64,000 bases of DNA, taken from Thiomicrospira sp. WB1. Lineage in GTDB: Bacteria > Pseudomonadota > Gammaproteobacteria > Thiomicrospirales > Thiomicrospiraceae. The stretch is from NCBI RefSeq assembly GCF_001507535.1, contig NZ_LQBN01000001.1, positions 620,001 through 684,000 on the forward strand, given 5' to 3'. The notes beneath the pieces were generated by a model. The model was given only the letters and a program-made list of their open reading frames with translations. It had not been told where the DNA came from and did not search any database. Below, in pieces: positions 1 through 9,502 of the stretch; positions within the stretch are counted from its first letter, which is position 1, and each line of letters opens with the position of its first letter. The translations under genes were made by a program, and so were the position numbers.

Positions 1-1226
1 CTCAGGCCTTAACCTTGGACGCGCTGGAGGAAATTCGGTTGCTGGGTAACCTGGAAACGGAATGGGATAAACTGTTGCAAGTGGTGCTTTTTGGACAGCC
101 GGAACTGGACAAAACACTGGAAGCAGCATCAATGCGTCCTCTGAAAGATCGTATTGCCTGTAATGTGACGGTACAGCCCCTGAAACCCAAAGAAGTAAAA
201 GAATATTTGAATTATCGAATGCGTATTGCAGGATACTTACATTCGGATTTTTTCAATGATCAAACGGCACGAAAAATTCAGAAGGCAACAGGGGGGCTGC
301 CTCGATCAATTAACTTGATGGCTGACAAGCTGCTGATGGCGGTGTTTTCTACCGAAGACAAACGCTTGAAGCCCAAACATTTTCGTGAAGTGGGTCTTTC
401 CAGCTTCTCTGGAGGGAAGGTCTTGGTCGTTAGCCTGTTGGCAGGCTTGGCTTTGATCGCTTCAGCGTATTTTGTGAACACGGACCCTGTTAGAGAGTGG
501 TTGCATGGAGGGGAGGCATCACAGCCAATCGCGGATCAACAAGAAACAGTAATTAATCACTCAGACGATGAACCCGATCCTGTCCAAAACCAGACTAAAA
601 CCGAGCAGACAAGTCTGAAAAAACCTGTCCCTGAAGAAGCGCCTTCTTCCCTCGAGGAGAGGGCTCAAAAAGGAGCGCCTTCAGGGGAGAAGGACGTCTT
701 GAACGAGGGCGTTCCAAAGCCATCCGAAAAGAAGAAGCCAGTGCTAGAGCAAGCATCAGTGGAACCGGGCTCTGCAGGGGCTGAATCTGATAAAACCGAA
801 GAAAACTTGCTGACGCCTCAGGAGCTGGGTGAGAACTATCCTGCTTGGGCCGAGCGGCTGGGGGTCCCTTCGGCGAAGTTGCTAACATTGCTTACGTTGC
901 ATGAGCGTTTACGTGAATATTTGCTTGAGGCTTCGGATCAAACTCCGTTGATTGTCCTTGGCGTTGCTTCGGTTTCGAGTTTTCCAGACGTTTACGATCA
1001 TTTGATGCAACGGTTGAGTTGGGAGAACCGGGAGCATGTGTATGCTGTGATTAAGCCTTTGAATAAGAGCCACAAAAAAGCTCAATATCGACTGGTTTAC
1101 GACCCGAGAACTTCGAACCCTGCTTCGCTGAAGGCCAAAGCACGTCAACTGAAAATGCTGACCGATGCTTCCTTGGCGCAAACCCTTACTGTCAAGGAAG
1201 TGCGTGCTATAATCGCAAAAAACTAA
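1..1226 (+). CDS. mshM: MshM/ExeA-type AAA ATPase, C-terminal part (5' end lies outside the window)
   Basis: This is the 3' part of an ExeA/GspA/MshM-family ATPase, thought to help insert or assemble the secretin of an MSHA pilus or type II secretion machine. The frame is open from base 3, and its first visible residues (QALTLDALEEIRLLGNLET) match the segment just after Walker B in ExeA proteins, so the P-loop lies upstream of the window. After the ATPase lid there is one predicted membrane helix (about bases 417-473), a charged Pro/Glu/Lys-rich linker and a C-terminal periplasmic domain of about 130 residues that might be SPOR-like (uncertain). The neighbouring secretin, TPR protein and GspE/GspF homologues support mshM over exeA. 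The TTG at base 15 is internal and not a start. Confidence 0.8.
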   Translation, partial: QALTLDALEEIRLLGNLETEWDKLLQVVLFGQPELDKTLEAASMRPLKDRIACNVTVQPLKPKEVKEYLNYRMRIAGYLHSDFFNDQTARKIQKATGGLPRSINLMADKLLMAVFSTEDKRLKPKHFREVGLSSFSGGKVLVVSLLAGLALIASAYFVNTDPVREWLHGGEASQPIADQQETVINHSDDEPDPVQNQTKTEQTSLKKPVPEEAPSSLEERAQKGAPSGEKDVLNEGVPKPSEKKKPVLEQASVEPGSAGAESDKTEENLLTPQELGENYPAWAERLGVPSAKLLTLLTLHERLREYLLEASDQTPLIVLGVASVSSFPDVYDHLMQRLSWENREHVYAVIKPLNKSHKKAQYRLVYDPRTSNPASLKAKARQLKMLTDASLAQTLTVKEVRAIIAKN

Positions 1227-1389
1227 ACGGTATGGAGAAGGCGCCTCAACCGAGCGTAAACTTTCATGAAAAAAGAGGTTTACAGTCGGTCTGGTTCTTG
1301 CTTGAAATGGCTTGCCCTGCGAGAAAATGGTGGTATTCCAAAATGCCGTAAGCACTCTGATTCAATACAATAAAAAGTCTTTTTAATTT

Positions 1390-3102
1390 ATGTTACAGCG
1401 CACGTTATTGCTTTTGGTTCTGTCGGGCCTGATTGGCCAGTCTGGTTGTCAAAGTGTCGACCAAAGACCCAGTGGCCCGGAAAAAGTAGAGCGTTTCACC
1501 CCCGTCGGGCATTTACAGCAGGATAAAACCGTACCGGAGACTGCTGAAACGCCTATTCCCGATCTTTCTGATTTTGATCCCATCCATCCGGGGTTGGATG
1601 AGGTTGATAGCAGCAAGCTTTATAGTGTGTCTGCTCTGAATGTTCCGGTTCAGGAGCTGATGCTGCAGTTAGCAGAGGATGCAGGCCAAGAGTTTGATAT
1701 TCATCAGTCGGTGAAAGGAGAGGTGACGCTGAATGCGATTGATCAGCCTCTCAACAATATTTTACAAAGAATTGTTTCCCAGGTAGATGCGGTCTATTCC
1801 CATAACAATAATGCCATCGTCATTCGCCCTGACAGTCCCTATTGGCATAGTTATGAAATCGATTATGTCAACATTGTCAAAAATATCCAAGATACGACTG
1901 TGATGAACATGTCTGTGGGGAATGTGGTCGATGAGACCGCTGGTCAGCAAAGCGGAAACAGCGAGTTTCGTTTGGAAACCGCTTCCGAACAAAGTTTTTG
2001 GCGGAGCTTGGAAGAGAGCCTTCAAGCCATGGTTGCACAAGATTCCAGTGCGCCTCTGTCAACCGTTGTGAATCGTGATGATTCGTCGGCAGAGCGTTCG
2101 CCGCAATCAGACTCTGCTCCCCAGCCCTCTGAGCGCTCAAGGGTGGTTCTGCATAAGGAGGGCGGGTTGATCAGTGCGTTTGCGACCCAAAAATCTCACC
2201 AGCAGATTCAGGCCTTTTTAGATCAGTTGACCGAGCGGACCAACCGTCAGGTTCTGATTGAAGCAACCGTTGTTGAAGTTGAATTAAGTGATGAGTATCA
2301 AGCCGGTATTGACTGGTCTGTGTTCAACGAGTCCGCTAACACCTCTTCCAGCGCAGCAAACACGATTGTTGGCAATAACAACAGTGTTGAGCCCAATCTG
2401 AATGTCAATTTCATGCGTTTTAACTGGGATTTTGACTTGGGCGTGCGCTTTCTAGAGCGGTTTGGCGATGCCAAAGTCCTTTCCAGTCCCAAAATCATGG
2501 CAATGAATAACCAGACCGCTTTGTTAAAAGTCGTGAAAAATGAGGTTTATTTCACTCTTGAGGTCAATCGTGAAGCCGCTACCACGACCAGTGCTGGAGT
2601 CACCACGTTTGAAACGAACCTTCACAGTGTTCCGGTCGGCTTCATGATGCATGTCACCCCATTTGTCAATAATGACCGCGTAACGCTGAATGTCCGGCCG
2701 ACATTGACCAGTATCATTGATTTCAAGGATGACCCCAATCCGGAGCTCGCTAATGCCGGGGTTGAGAGTAAAGTGCCGATTATTCGGGAAAGAGAAATGG
2801 ATTCCGTGCTTCGATTGCTTGATCAGCAGACAGCGGTGATCGGCGGATTGATTCAGGACTCTCTGAACGATGTTGACTCGGGCGTGCCGGGGTTGAAGCA
2901 TTTGCCGTTCATCGGTCCGGCGTTTGATTACCAGGAAAAAGTACAAAGAAAAACCGAACTCATCATTTTTATTCGCCCGACCATTGTTAAGAATCCAGAT
3001 ATTGAGCACGGTGATCTAAAAGCGTTCAGACCAATGATGCAGACGCGTTCCATGAGAGATAGCCCTGTGGCTGAGCGGCTCAACCAGGGACGATCTCAAT
3101 GA
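1390..3102 (+). CDS. mshL: MshL-like secretin of an MSHA/type IV pilus system
   Basis: A 570-residue outer-membrane secretin (GspD/PilQ superfamily) that would form the pilus exit channel. The N-terminus is a hydrophobic signal ending in SGC at about residue 20, consistent with a lipoprotein but with an imperfect lipobox. A short STN-like domain follows (about 75-150), then a Ser/Gln-rich linker, and a C-terminal secretin domain whose end (VPGLKHLPFIGPAF, then TELIIFIRP) is the family signature. It follows mshM after a 163-bp gap in which no convincing promoter was seen. Its stop overlaps the next ATG (ATGA), so mshL and mshN are probably translationally coupled. The order mshM-L-N-E-G matches MSHA loci apart from pilin genes. 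Confidence 0.88.
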   Translation: MLQRTLLLLVLSGLIGQSGCQSVDQRPSGPEKVERFTPVGHLQQDKTVPETAETPIPDLSDFDPIHPGLDEVDSSKLYSVSALNVPVQELMLQLAEDAGQEFDIHQSVKGEVTLNAIDQPLNNILQRIVSQVDAVYSHNNNAIVIRPDSPYWHSYEIDYVNIVKNIQDTTVMNMSVGNVVDETAGQQSGNSEFRLETASEQSFWRSLEESLQAMVAQDSSAPLSTVVNRDDSSAERSPQSDSAPQPSERSRVVLHKEGGLISAFATQKSHQQIQAFLDQLTERTNRQVLIEATVVEVELSDEYQAGIDWSVFNESANTSSSAANTIVGNNNSVEPNLNVNFMRFNWDFDLGVRFLERFGDAKVLSSPKIMAMNNQTALLKVVKNEVYFTLEVNREAATTTSAGVTTFETNLHSVPVGFMMHVTPFVNNDRVTLNVRPTLTSIIDFKDDPNPELANAGVESKVPIIREREMDSVLRLLDQQTAVIGGLIQDSLNDVDSGVPGLKHLPFIGPAFDYQEKVQRKTELIIFIRPTIVKNPDIEHGDLKAFRPMMQTRSMRDSPVAERLNQGRSQ

Positions 3103-5027
3103 GCGTGTTGTTGGAAGCGTTAAAAAAAGCCGCCGACGACAAAAAGCGAGAGGCAGAAACGGCGGCCGCGCCAACGGGGGAGGTGAAAACGCCAAATCCC
3201 AGCCGAGAAGCCATGACTCAGACCCTTGGTAAAGACCATCCTCCCCTATCCGAGCCTATGATGGGTTCTGAACCCCAAAAACCATCCACAGCTCCGGATA
3301 CGCAGCCTGATAAGCGACCTGCCCCCGATACTTTATCCGCTGAATTGAAAGTTCCCAAGCAGCCATCTTCTGAGACTGGCTCGGAACCGCCTCTGACATT
3401 GAAAACGAAAAAAAAGCAATCGGAAGCATCCGGTGAGTTGCCGTCCAATGAGCCGGATGATAGATCTGAGAAGCAGGCATCTGCGGAGGCAATACATAAA
3501 GACGAGTCGGCTCCAGAAGCAGAGAAGACGTTGGCATTTGCTCCGAGCGAACCGCAAGATGTTTTGACCGGCTCAAGGGGTGAGCACCTTGATCTGGACA
3601 CCCGGTTAGCAATGGAGGCAAGTCATCAAAACATCCCGGAACCGGAAAAGTTCAAGTCGGATGCAAAAGAAGAAAACCAGCCTTTGTTCGAACAAAATGA
3701 TACGGTGGAACCTGAAAAAAAATTTCCTTCAGACGCAAATTCGGATTCATCGGTTTCTTCCTCTCAACTAGAAACTGACTCAGAGGCAAAGGGTTCCCCA
3801 GCTGAGAAAAGTTCTGTTCTTCCTGAAGTCCTTCATCCTGTCAGGACATCGACGGAAAAAAATGACTGGAGTCTTTCCCAGATTCCCGGCTATGGGCAAG
3901 AAGCTTCTTCCAATTCAAGTCAACAAAAAGGCAAACGATGGTTGAATCTGATGCAGTCGGGGCATCGTCGTCCCAAGCGGCGATATCGTTGGACTCTTGG
4001 TGTGCTTATCAGTCTTCTGATTGTGACAGCGATGTTTGTATATGGCTATGTTTACTTCCATGAATCGCAGATAAAACTGGACCAAGAGTTGAAGCGTTAT
4101 CAGTTACCTTTGCCTAAATCTGAAAAACCGCAATCAGGAATCGAACAAGCTTCTCCAGAGTCTGCAGACCCCTTGGGTGCTTCAAACAGTGCTTTTGTTG
4201 CTGAGCGATCTGAGGATAAGGGTCAAGCACCGGTTGTCGACGAACCAATTGGTTCGTCCGATCGTGTGGCAGCAAAAACACCGGCTTCCCCCAAAGTGTC
4301 TGGCGCTGGAAAAAAGGAAACGACGCAAACCAAGCCAGACAAGGTAAACCAGAAGGTATCAACAAAACAGTCATCACAGGAAATGGCAGAGAGTGTGCAA
4401 AAAGCGAAAAAAAACGAGCAACGATTGCGCATTCGTTCTGAGCAGGGAATCAACACGTTGAAACAGGCACATGCGGCTTATCATAAAGGTCAGTGGGAAA
4501 CTGCACGACAAAAGTACAAAATATCCCTTAACAGCAACCCTGAAAGTACCGTTGCCATGATGGGGCTGGCCGCAACCTTCATTAAGGAAGGAGATTATGC
4601 GAGCGCCATGAAGTGGTACCAAAAGGTATTGCGGTTGCACCCTGGGCATGAAAAAGCCATGGCGGCGCGAGCGGCTCTGGTTGGAAGCCTTGCCCAGTCC
4701 CCAGCGCAAGCACGCCAGCTTAAGGATTGGGTCCGGAAATGGCCTGATATGCCCCAGCTGCAAGCGGCCCTAGGTCAATTTTATGCGCGTAATCGGGACT
4801 GGCCCAATGCACAGTCACACTTTTTTAAAGCTTATGAGCTGGCACCAAGAAAAGCCAGCTACGCGCTTAATCTAGCGATCAGTCTGGATCGTTTGGGAAA
4901 ATATACGTTGGCTCGTCGCTATTATCGTGAGGCACAGTCTTTGAACACCGGTTTGTCTGAAAATCAGTCTGAGCAAATCCGTGCACGATTAGCCATTTTG
5001 AACCAATTCTTGTCAAAGGAGTCCTAA
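3099..5027 (+). CDS. mshN: MshN-like TPR protein with a large N-terminal acidic/Ser-rich region
   Basis: A 642-residue protein matching MshN in position and architecture. The first 20 residues (MSVLLEALKKAADDKKREAE) are the typical MshN/GspB-like N-terminus. Residues about 25-290 are a low-complexity Pro/Ser/Glu/Lys region, probably disordered. One transmembrane helix lies at about 297-319, and the periplasmic part ends in TPR-like helices (about 450-610: repeated A...Y..G....A...Y patterns). It probably bridges the inner-membrane platform and the secretin. The start overlaps the mshL stop, and its stop TAA directly abuts the GTG start of mshE, so the three are one operon. Its base composition looks more AT-rich than mshE and later genes. 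Confidence 0.8.
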   Translation: MSVLLEALKKAADDKKREAETAAAPTGEVKTPNPSREAMTQTLGKDHPPLSEPMMGSEPQKPSTAPDTQPDKRPAPDTLSAELKVPKQPSSETGSEPPLTLKTKKKQSEASGELPSNEPDDRSEKQASAEAIHKDESAPEAEKTLAFAPSEPQDVLTGSRGEHLDLDTRLAMEASHQNIPEPEKFKSDAKEENQPLFEQNDTVEPEKKFPSDANSDSSVSSSQLETDSEAKGSPAEKSSVLPEVLHPVRTSTEKNDWSLSQIPGYGQEASSNSSQQKGKRWLNLMQSGHRRPKRRYRWTLGVLISLLIVTAMFVYGYVYFHESQIKLDQELKRYQLPLPKSEKPQSGIEQASPESADPLGASNSAFVAERSEDKGQAPVVDEPIGSSDRVAAKTPASPKVSGAGKKETTQTKPDKVNQKVSTKQSSQEMAESVQKAKKNEQRLRIRSEQGINTLKQAHAAYHKGQWETARQKYKISLNSNPESTVAMMGLAATFIKEGDYASAMKWYQKVLRLHPGHEKAMAARAALVGSLAQSPAQARQLKDWVRKWPDMPQLQAALGQFYARNRDWPNAQSHFFKAYELAPRKASYALNLAISLDRLGKYTLARRYYREAQSLNTGLSENQSEQIRARLAILNQFLSKES

Positions 5028-6713
5028 GTGGCACAACCGGTCCGATTGGGTGACAAGCTGGTCAATGAAGGCTATATCACATCCGATCAGCTTCGCATTG
5101 CACTGACGGAACAGAAACTGACCGGTAAAAAACTGGGTGAAGTGCTGGTGCGTCTGGACTTCCTGTCCGAAGAAGACTCTCGCGAAGTAGTCGGCGATGC
5201 GGTCGGCTACTCGTCGATGAGTCTTCAGGGTGTGGTGCCGGACTCCGAAGCCTTGAATCTGATTTCCGAGCCTTTTGCGCGTGCCAATATGGTCATGCCA
5301 GTCAGTCTTTCGGGTCAACGTCTTCAGGTCGCGATGTCTAACCCGGACGACATCCTTCTGTTGGATAAAATCAAGCGTCATATCCGGGGCGAACCGGTGC
5401 AGCTGGAACCGGTTCTGGTGGTGGAAAATGAAATCCAAAGCGCCATTGACCATTTTTACGGTTACGAGTTGTCGATTGACGGAATCATCCGTGAGCTGGA
5501 AACCGGGCAGGCGGATTTAAGCTCGCTGGCAGAGGACGATGAATATTCTCAGCCGATGGTGCGACTGATCGATAATATTCTCACCGATGCGGTCAAAAAG
5601 GAAGCCTCTGACATCCATTTTGAGCCGGAAGCGCATTTTATTCGCATTCGCTACCGATTGGATGGGGTTTTACACCAGGTTCGATTGTTGCATAAAAGTT
5701 TCTGGTCCGCGATGGTGGTGCGCCTGAAAGTCATGGCCGATCTGGATTTGACGGATCAGCGATTGCCGCAGGATGGGCATATGGATCTGGTGGTGCATGG
5801 TCGGCAAATCGATTTTCGTGTCTCCTCTTTGCCGGGCACCCACGGCGAAAACTTTGTGTTGCGAATACTGGACCGTCACCGGGGCATTATTCCATTGGAT
5901 GATCTGGGGCTTGATCCGGACAGTTACCAGGAACTCAAAATCATGATGTCGCGCCCGACTGGGATTTTGCTGGTTACAGGGCCGACCGGTTCCGGGAAAA
6001 CCACTACCTTGTATTCTGTTCTTCGTGAAAAAGACGAGGAAGGGGTCAACATCATGACGCTGGAAGACCCGGTGGAATACCCGATGCAGCGCATTCGTCA
6101 GACTCAGGTCAATGAAGACATCGGCATGACCTTTGCCGCAGGCATTCGTGCCCTGATGCGACAGGACCCCGACATCATTCTGGTCGGGGAAATTCGCGAT
6201 GGTGAAACGGCGGAAATGGCGCTGCGTGCGGCCATGACAGGGCATCAGGTGTATGCGACTTTGCACACAAACTCCGCCATTGGCGCGATTCCCCGTTTGC
6301 TTGACATCGGCATGTCCCGTTCCATTCTGTCAGGCAATCTGATCGGTGTGGTGGCACAACGACTGGCCCGGCGTCTGTGTGGTCAGTGCAAAGAGGCTTA
6401 TGAACCGGAGCCGTTTGAAAAAGAAGTATTGGGATTGAAGGCAGAAGACAGTGTGGCGCAATATCGCCCGGTTGGTTGCGAGGCTTGTAACCATACCGGG
6501 TATCGCGGGCGTTTGGCCATTTTGGAAACCTTGCGTTTTACGGATGAAATGGACGCCTTGTTGCTGGAAGGTGGCTCTCAGTATCAGATTCTGCAAAAAG
6601 CGGTTGATCAGGGATTTTCTCCGATGTTGCACAATGCCCTTAAATGGGTACGTCAGGGCGAAACCACGCTGGATGAAATCAGCCGAATTGTGGATCTGAC
6701 GGAGTTGGTGTAG
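5028..6713 (+). CDS. mshE: MshE pilus-extension ATPase with c-di-GMP-binding N-domain
   Basis: A GspE/PilB-family hexameric ATPase of 561 residues that powers pilus assembly at the cytoplasmic face. It starts at a GTG directly after the mshN stop. Residues 6-29 read RLG..LV..G.I....L..AL..Q, the MshEN motif known to bind cyclic di-GMP in Vibrio MshE; a second, weaker copy begins KLGEVLV at about residue 35. Walker A is GPTGSGKT at 318-325. The Asp box and Walker B (DPDIILVGEIRDGE) follow, and a tetracysteine zinc site (CGQC...CEAC) lies near the C-terminus. With two GGDEF-EAL proteins elsewhere in the window, c-di-GMP control of this motor is likely (inference from the motif). Confidence 0.93.
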   Translation: MAQPVRLGDKLVNEGYITSDQLRIALTEQKLTGKKLGEVLVRLDFLSEEDSREVVGDAVGYSSMSLQGVVPDSEALNLISEPFARANMVMPVSLSGQRLQVAMSNPDDILLLDKIKRHIRGEPVQLEPVLVVENEIQSAIDHFYGYELSIDGIIRELETGQADLSSLAEDDEYSQPMVRLIDNILTDAVKKEASDIHFEPEAHFIRIRYRLDGVLHQVRLLHKSFWSAMVVRLKVMADLDLTDQRLPQDGHMDLVVHGRQIDFRVSSLPGTHGENFVLRILDRHRGIIPLDDLGLDPDSYQELKIMMSRPTGILLVTGPTGSGKTTTLYSVLREKDEEGVNIMTLEDPVEYPMQRIRQTQVNEDIGMTFAAGIRALMRQDPDIILVGEIRDGETAEMALRAAMTGHQVYATLHTNSAIGAIPRLLDIGMSRSILSGNLIGVVAQRLARRLCGQCKEAYEPEPFEKEVLGLKAEDSVAQYRPVGCEACNHTGYRGRLAILETLRFTDEMDALLLEGGSQYQILQKAVDQGFSPMLHNALKWVRQGETTLDEISRIVDLTELV

Positions 6714-6719
6714 AGCTTT

Positions 6720-7928
6720 ATGCAAACCTATCGATTTCAAGGTATTAACCGTTTTGGCAAGCGGGTTCGCGGGGAGATGCTGGCGAGTAATGAGAAGGAC
6801 CTGGAACGGCGCTTGCGCTCGACTCAGACAGAGTTGCTGACAGCCAAAGTCAAACAGTCCAACAGGTGGTGGCAGTCGATTGGACGTAAAAAAATTGCCC
6901 GTCGGGACGTGATTGTAATGACCAACCAGTTTCGACAGCTTCTGAAAGCGGGGGTGTCACTGATGGAGATCATCGATGATTTGCGTCGCACCTATGAAAA
7001 TGACCAAGTGCGTGAAATGTTGACCGTGGTGTACGAAGCCATGGAGGGTGGGGAGACGTTCTCCAATGCGCTCAAGCCTTACGAAAGTGTTTTTGGGCGG
7101 GTGTATTTGAGTCTGGTGTCAGTGGGGGAACGAACGGGGCAGTTGGAGCGTGTCCTGGAAAAACTTGAATCGGCATTGCAATGGGAAGAGTCGCTGGCGT
7201 CCAAAGCCAAGAAAGTGATGATCTACCCCAGCATTGTTGGGGTGGTGGTGCTCTCCGTGGTCATGCTGATGATGTTGTTTGTGGTACCCGAGCTTTTGAC
7301 CTTTATTGAACAGATGGGGGGCGAGTTGGGCTTGGCGACGGCGTCGTTGATTGCGACCTCCGAGTTCATTCAAAACAATATTCTGATTTTGCTGGCCCTG
7401 CCGTTTGTGCTGACGGCCTTGATTCGGGCCTGGCTGAGGCGCTCGCAACAATTTCGGCTGTGGTTTGACCGGCATCTTTTTAAGTTGCCGCTGGCCGGCC
7501 CCGTTCTGTATCGGATTAAGCTCGCCCGTCTGGCCGGCACTCTGGCGGTGATGTATGCGTCAGGGGTTAATTTTCGTGACAGTCTGGCGCTGTCCGGTAG
7601 CGTGGCCAGCAATGCTTACATTGAAGAAGCGGTTCACAATGCCATACGCCTGATCGAAGAGGGGGAACAGATTTATCGGGCCTTTGAGGAGACCGCTCTT
7701 TTTCCTCCCATGGCCATTCGAATGGTGCGTATCGGTGAAGACAGTGGCAATATGGATGATGCGCTGCACCATGTCAGTGACTATTACGATACCCAGGCTC
7801 GGGAGATGATTGAGAAAATCGAGCCGGCAGTGGAGCCGATTTTGACGGTGGTGATGGCGGTGATCGTCGGTTGGGTCATGATGGCGGTGCTCGGTCCGGT
7901 GTACGACACCATTTCCCAGGTTCAGTAG
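6720..7928 (+). CDS. mshG: MshG inner-membrane platform protein (GspF family)
   Basis: A 402-residue GspF/PilC-type polytopic protein, the membrane platform on which the MshE ATPase acts. Two homologous T2SSF domains are visible: about 60-185 (TNQFRQLLKAGVSL, then GERTGQLERVLEKL) and about 265-390 (LAGTLAVMYASGVNF, then GEDSGNMDDALHHVSDYY). The expected membrane segments are near 170-190, 220-240 and the C-terminus (VVMAVIVGWVMMAVLGPVYD). It starts 6 bp after mshE, so co-transcription is near certain. The family is shared by type II secretion and type IV pili; the operon context decides for MSHA. No truncation is apparent. Confidence 0.92.
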   Translation: MQTYRFQGINRFGKRVRGEMLASNEKDLERRLRSTQTELLTAKVKQSNRWWQSIGRKKIARRDVIVMTNQFRQLLKAGVSLMEIIDDLRRTYENDQVREMLTVVYEAMEGGETFSNALKPYESVFGRVYLSLVSVGERTGQLERVLEKLESALQWEESLASKAKKVMIYPSIVGVVVLSVVMLMMLFVVPELLTFIEQMGGELGLATASLIATSEFIQNNILILLALPFVLTALIRAWLRRSQQFRLWFDRHLFKLPLAGPVLYRIKLARLAGTLAVMYASGVNFRDSLALSGSVASNAYIEEAVHNAIRLIEEGEQIYRAFEETALFPPMAIRMVRIGEDSGNMDDALHHVSDYYDTQAREMIEKIEPAVEPILTVVMAVIVGWVMMAVLGPVYDTISQVQ

Positions 7929-7936
7929 GAGTTTGC

Positions 7937-9502
7937 ATGGACGCGGTTTTATACCTGAGAGACAACGCCATCTCGGTGATCGAAACGGATGACCGGGGTG
8001 CGTTTGTCGAACATGGCGTGGACTGGGATGAGACCGAGCGCCAGGAGCAGGTTTTTGCGCGCCTTGCTCGCGCCTCTCAGGTTTCCCTGGTTATTGATTT
8101 CATTGATGAAACACTGCATTTTGAGTGGGTGCCCAAACTGTTGCCCTGGGAAAAGCCGGGTCTGCAGAAACGTCTGACGGAAAAAGCCAGGCACGAGGGC
8201 GGGCTTTATGTGCATTTCACCTGGCTGCCCATAACACGCAAAACGCCGGAAGGACTGACGCAGCAACTGACCATGGTGGCCAGCATTCTGAAATCACCGG
8301 CTTTGGAAAACTTTTTCACTCGTCTGCATGAGGCAGCGGTGCCCTTAACACGGGTGTATTCGTTTGCGTTCCTGGTCGAAACCTTTTTCTTTCAGCGTCT
8401 GGCCAGACGCTTTCACCTTTCACGCAAACAATGCAAACAACCGTTTATGCTGGTGTTTCGTGAATGCGAACATCGGTTTCGCCAGATATTTTTTCAGGAT
8501 GGTCATTTGCGTATTGCCCGTCAGGTGGATTTGGACCCTGCTCTGGATGAGACGGCGATCAACCAGGCGCTGATGGATGAGACGCAGCGTGCGGTGAAAT
8601 ATGTTTATAACCAGAAGCTGATCCCACTCAACAGCGAAGTGGGATTTGTCTATGTGAACGCCGCACACCATGACGAAGCCGAAATCAGACAGCTTTATCA
8701 GGAACGCGTGGTGCAACGGAACTGGCAGACCGACAAGCTGTTCATCGTAGGAGGCGAACTGGGCGAGCTGACGAAAGGGCTGACCCGAACAAATACCCCC
8801 CACAGCGCAATGGAAACCCTGTCGCACTTTATTGATCAGGCGTCACCGCCTTCTTTTTATCAGAATCTTTATGTGCAAACGGTGCGAGGGTATTGGTGGG
8901 GTCGCAAAAGCGCCTGGGCTTTGGCGGGATTGCTGGCTACGGCTGCCCTGTTTCTGGGCGTGCAAGCGGCGATCGATGGCTGGCGACTGCAAACGCAATC
9001 GCAGGCCATGTCAGCGCAGCAGACGTTGTTGACCCAGCAGAAGCAGGCCTTGCAGTCCCAGTTGGCGCTTGAATACGACGCGCGTCATATTCAGACCACG
9101 GTCGAATTTGCTCAAGCCGTCATCGCTCAGCGTTCGGAGCGGGGGTTTTTCCGTATCTGGCAGGATGTGGGACAGGTACTTGAACGGCATCCGCACATTG
9201 CTCTCCAGCGCCTTAGCTGGGAGGATGCTTTACCGATTTCAGCACAACATTTTGAGCTAGCGCTAACGGGGTGGGTCTATCCGTTTAACCAGTCGTTTGA
9301 ACCGCCGACACAATGGGTGCAGGCCTTTGCACGTGATCTGGAAGCCTTGTCCGGGCTGCAGGCGGTGACCATTGATCGCCCGCCTTTGTCGGCGTCCCCG
9401 GAGGAGGCCTTGAATCTGAACCAGTCGGCGCTGCAAACCCAGTCCGCTTTGCCGTTTGAAATGACGCTGGTGTTTGCCATTCGGAATCAGGAGGCATCAT
9501 GA
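7937..9502 (+). CDS. mshI: MshI-like biogenesis protein, PilM-like domain plus PilN-like membrane region
   Basis: The start is ATG 7937 (MDAVLYLRDN), 8 bp after mshG; an open extension to 7871 runs inside mshG and is not credible. The product has 521 residues. The first roughly 300 look like an actin-fold PilM/MshI domain; the rest has one transmembrane helix (about 326-348), a Gln-rich coiled coil and a short PilN-like periplasmic domain (LSWEDALPISAQHFELALTGWVYPF). In type IV pili PilM and PilN are separate, so this protein would combine both jobs in the alignment subcomplex. Identification rests on architecture and operon position; sequence similarity to characterised MshI is only moderate by eye. 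Confidence 0.68.
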   Translation: MDAVLYLRDNAISVIETDDRGAFVEHGVDWDETERQEQVFARLARASQVSLVIDFIDETLHFEWVPKLLPWEKPGLQKRLTEKARHEGGLYVHFTWLPITRKTPEGLTQQLTMVASILKSPALENFFTRLHEAAVPLTRVYSFAFLVETFFFQRLARRFHLSRKQCKQPFMLVFRECEHRFRQIFFQDGHLRIARQVDLDPALDETAINQALMDETQRAVKYVYNQKLIPLNSEVGFVYVNAAHHDEAEIRQLYQERVVQRNWQTDKLFIVGGELGELTKGLTRTNTPHSAMETLSHFIDQASPPSFYQNLYVQTVRGYWWGRKSAWALAGLLATAALFLGVQAAIDGWRLQTQSQAMSAQQTLLTQQKQALQSQLALEYDARHIQTTVEFAQAVIAQRSERGFFRIWQDVGQVLERHPHIALQRLSWEDALPISAQHFELALTGWVYPFNQSFEPPTQWVQAFARDLEALSGLQAVTIDRPPLSASPEEALNLNQSALQTQSALPFEMTLVFAIRNQEAS

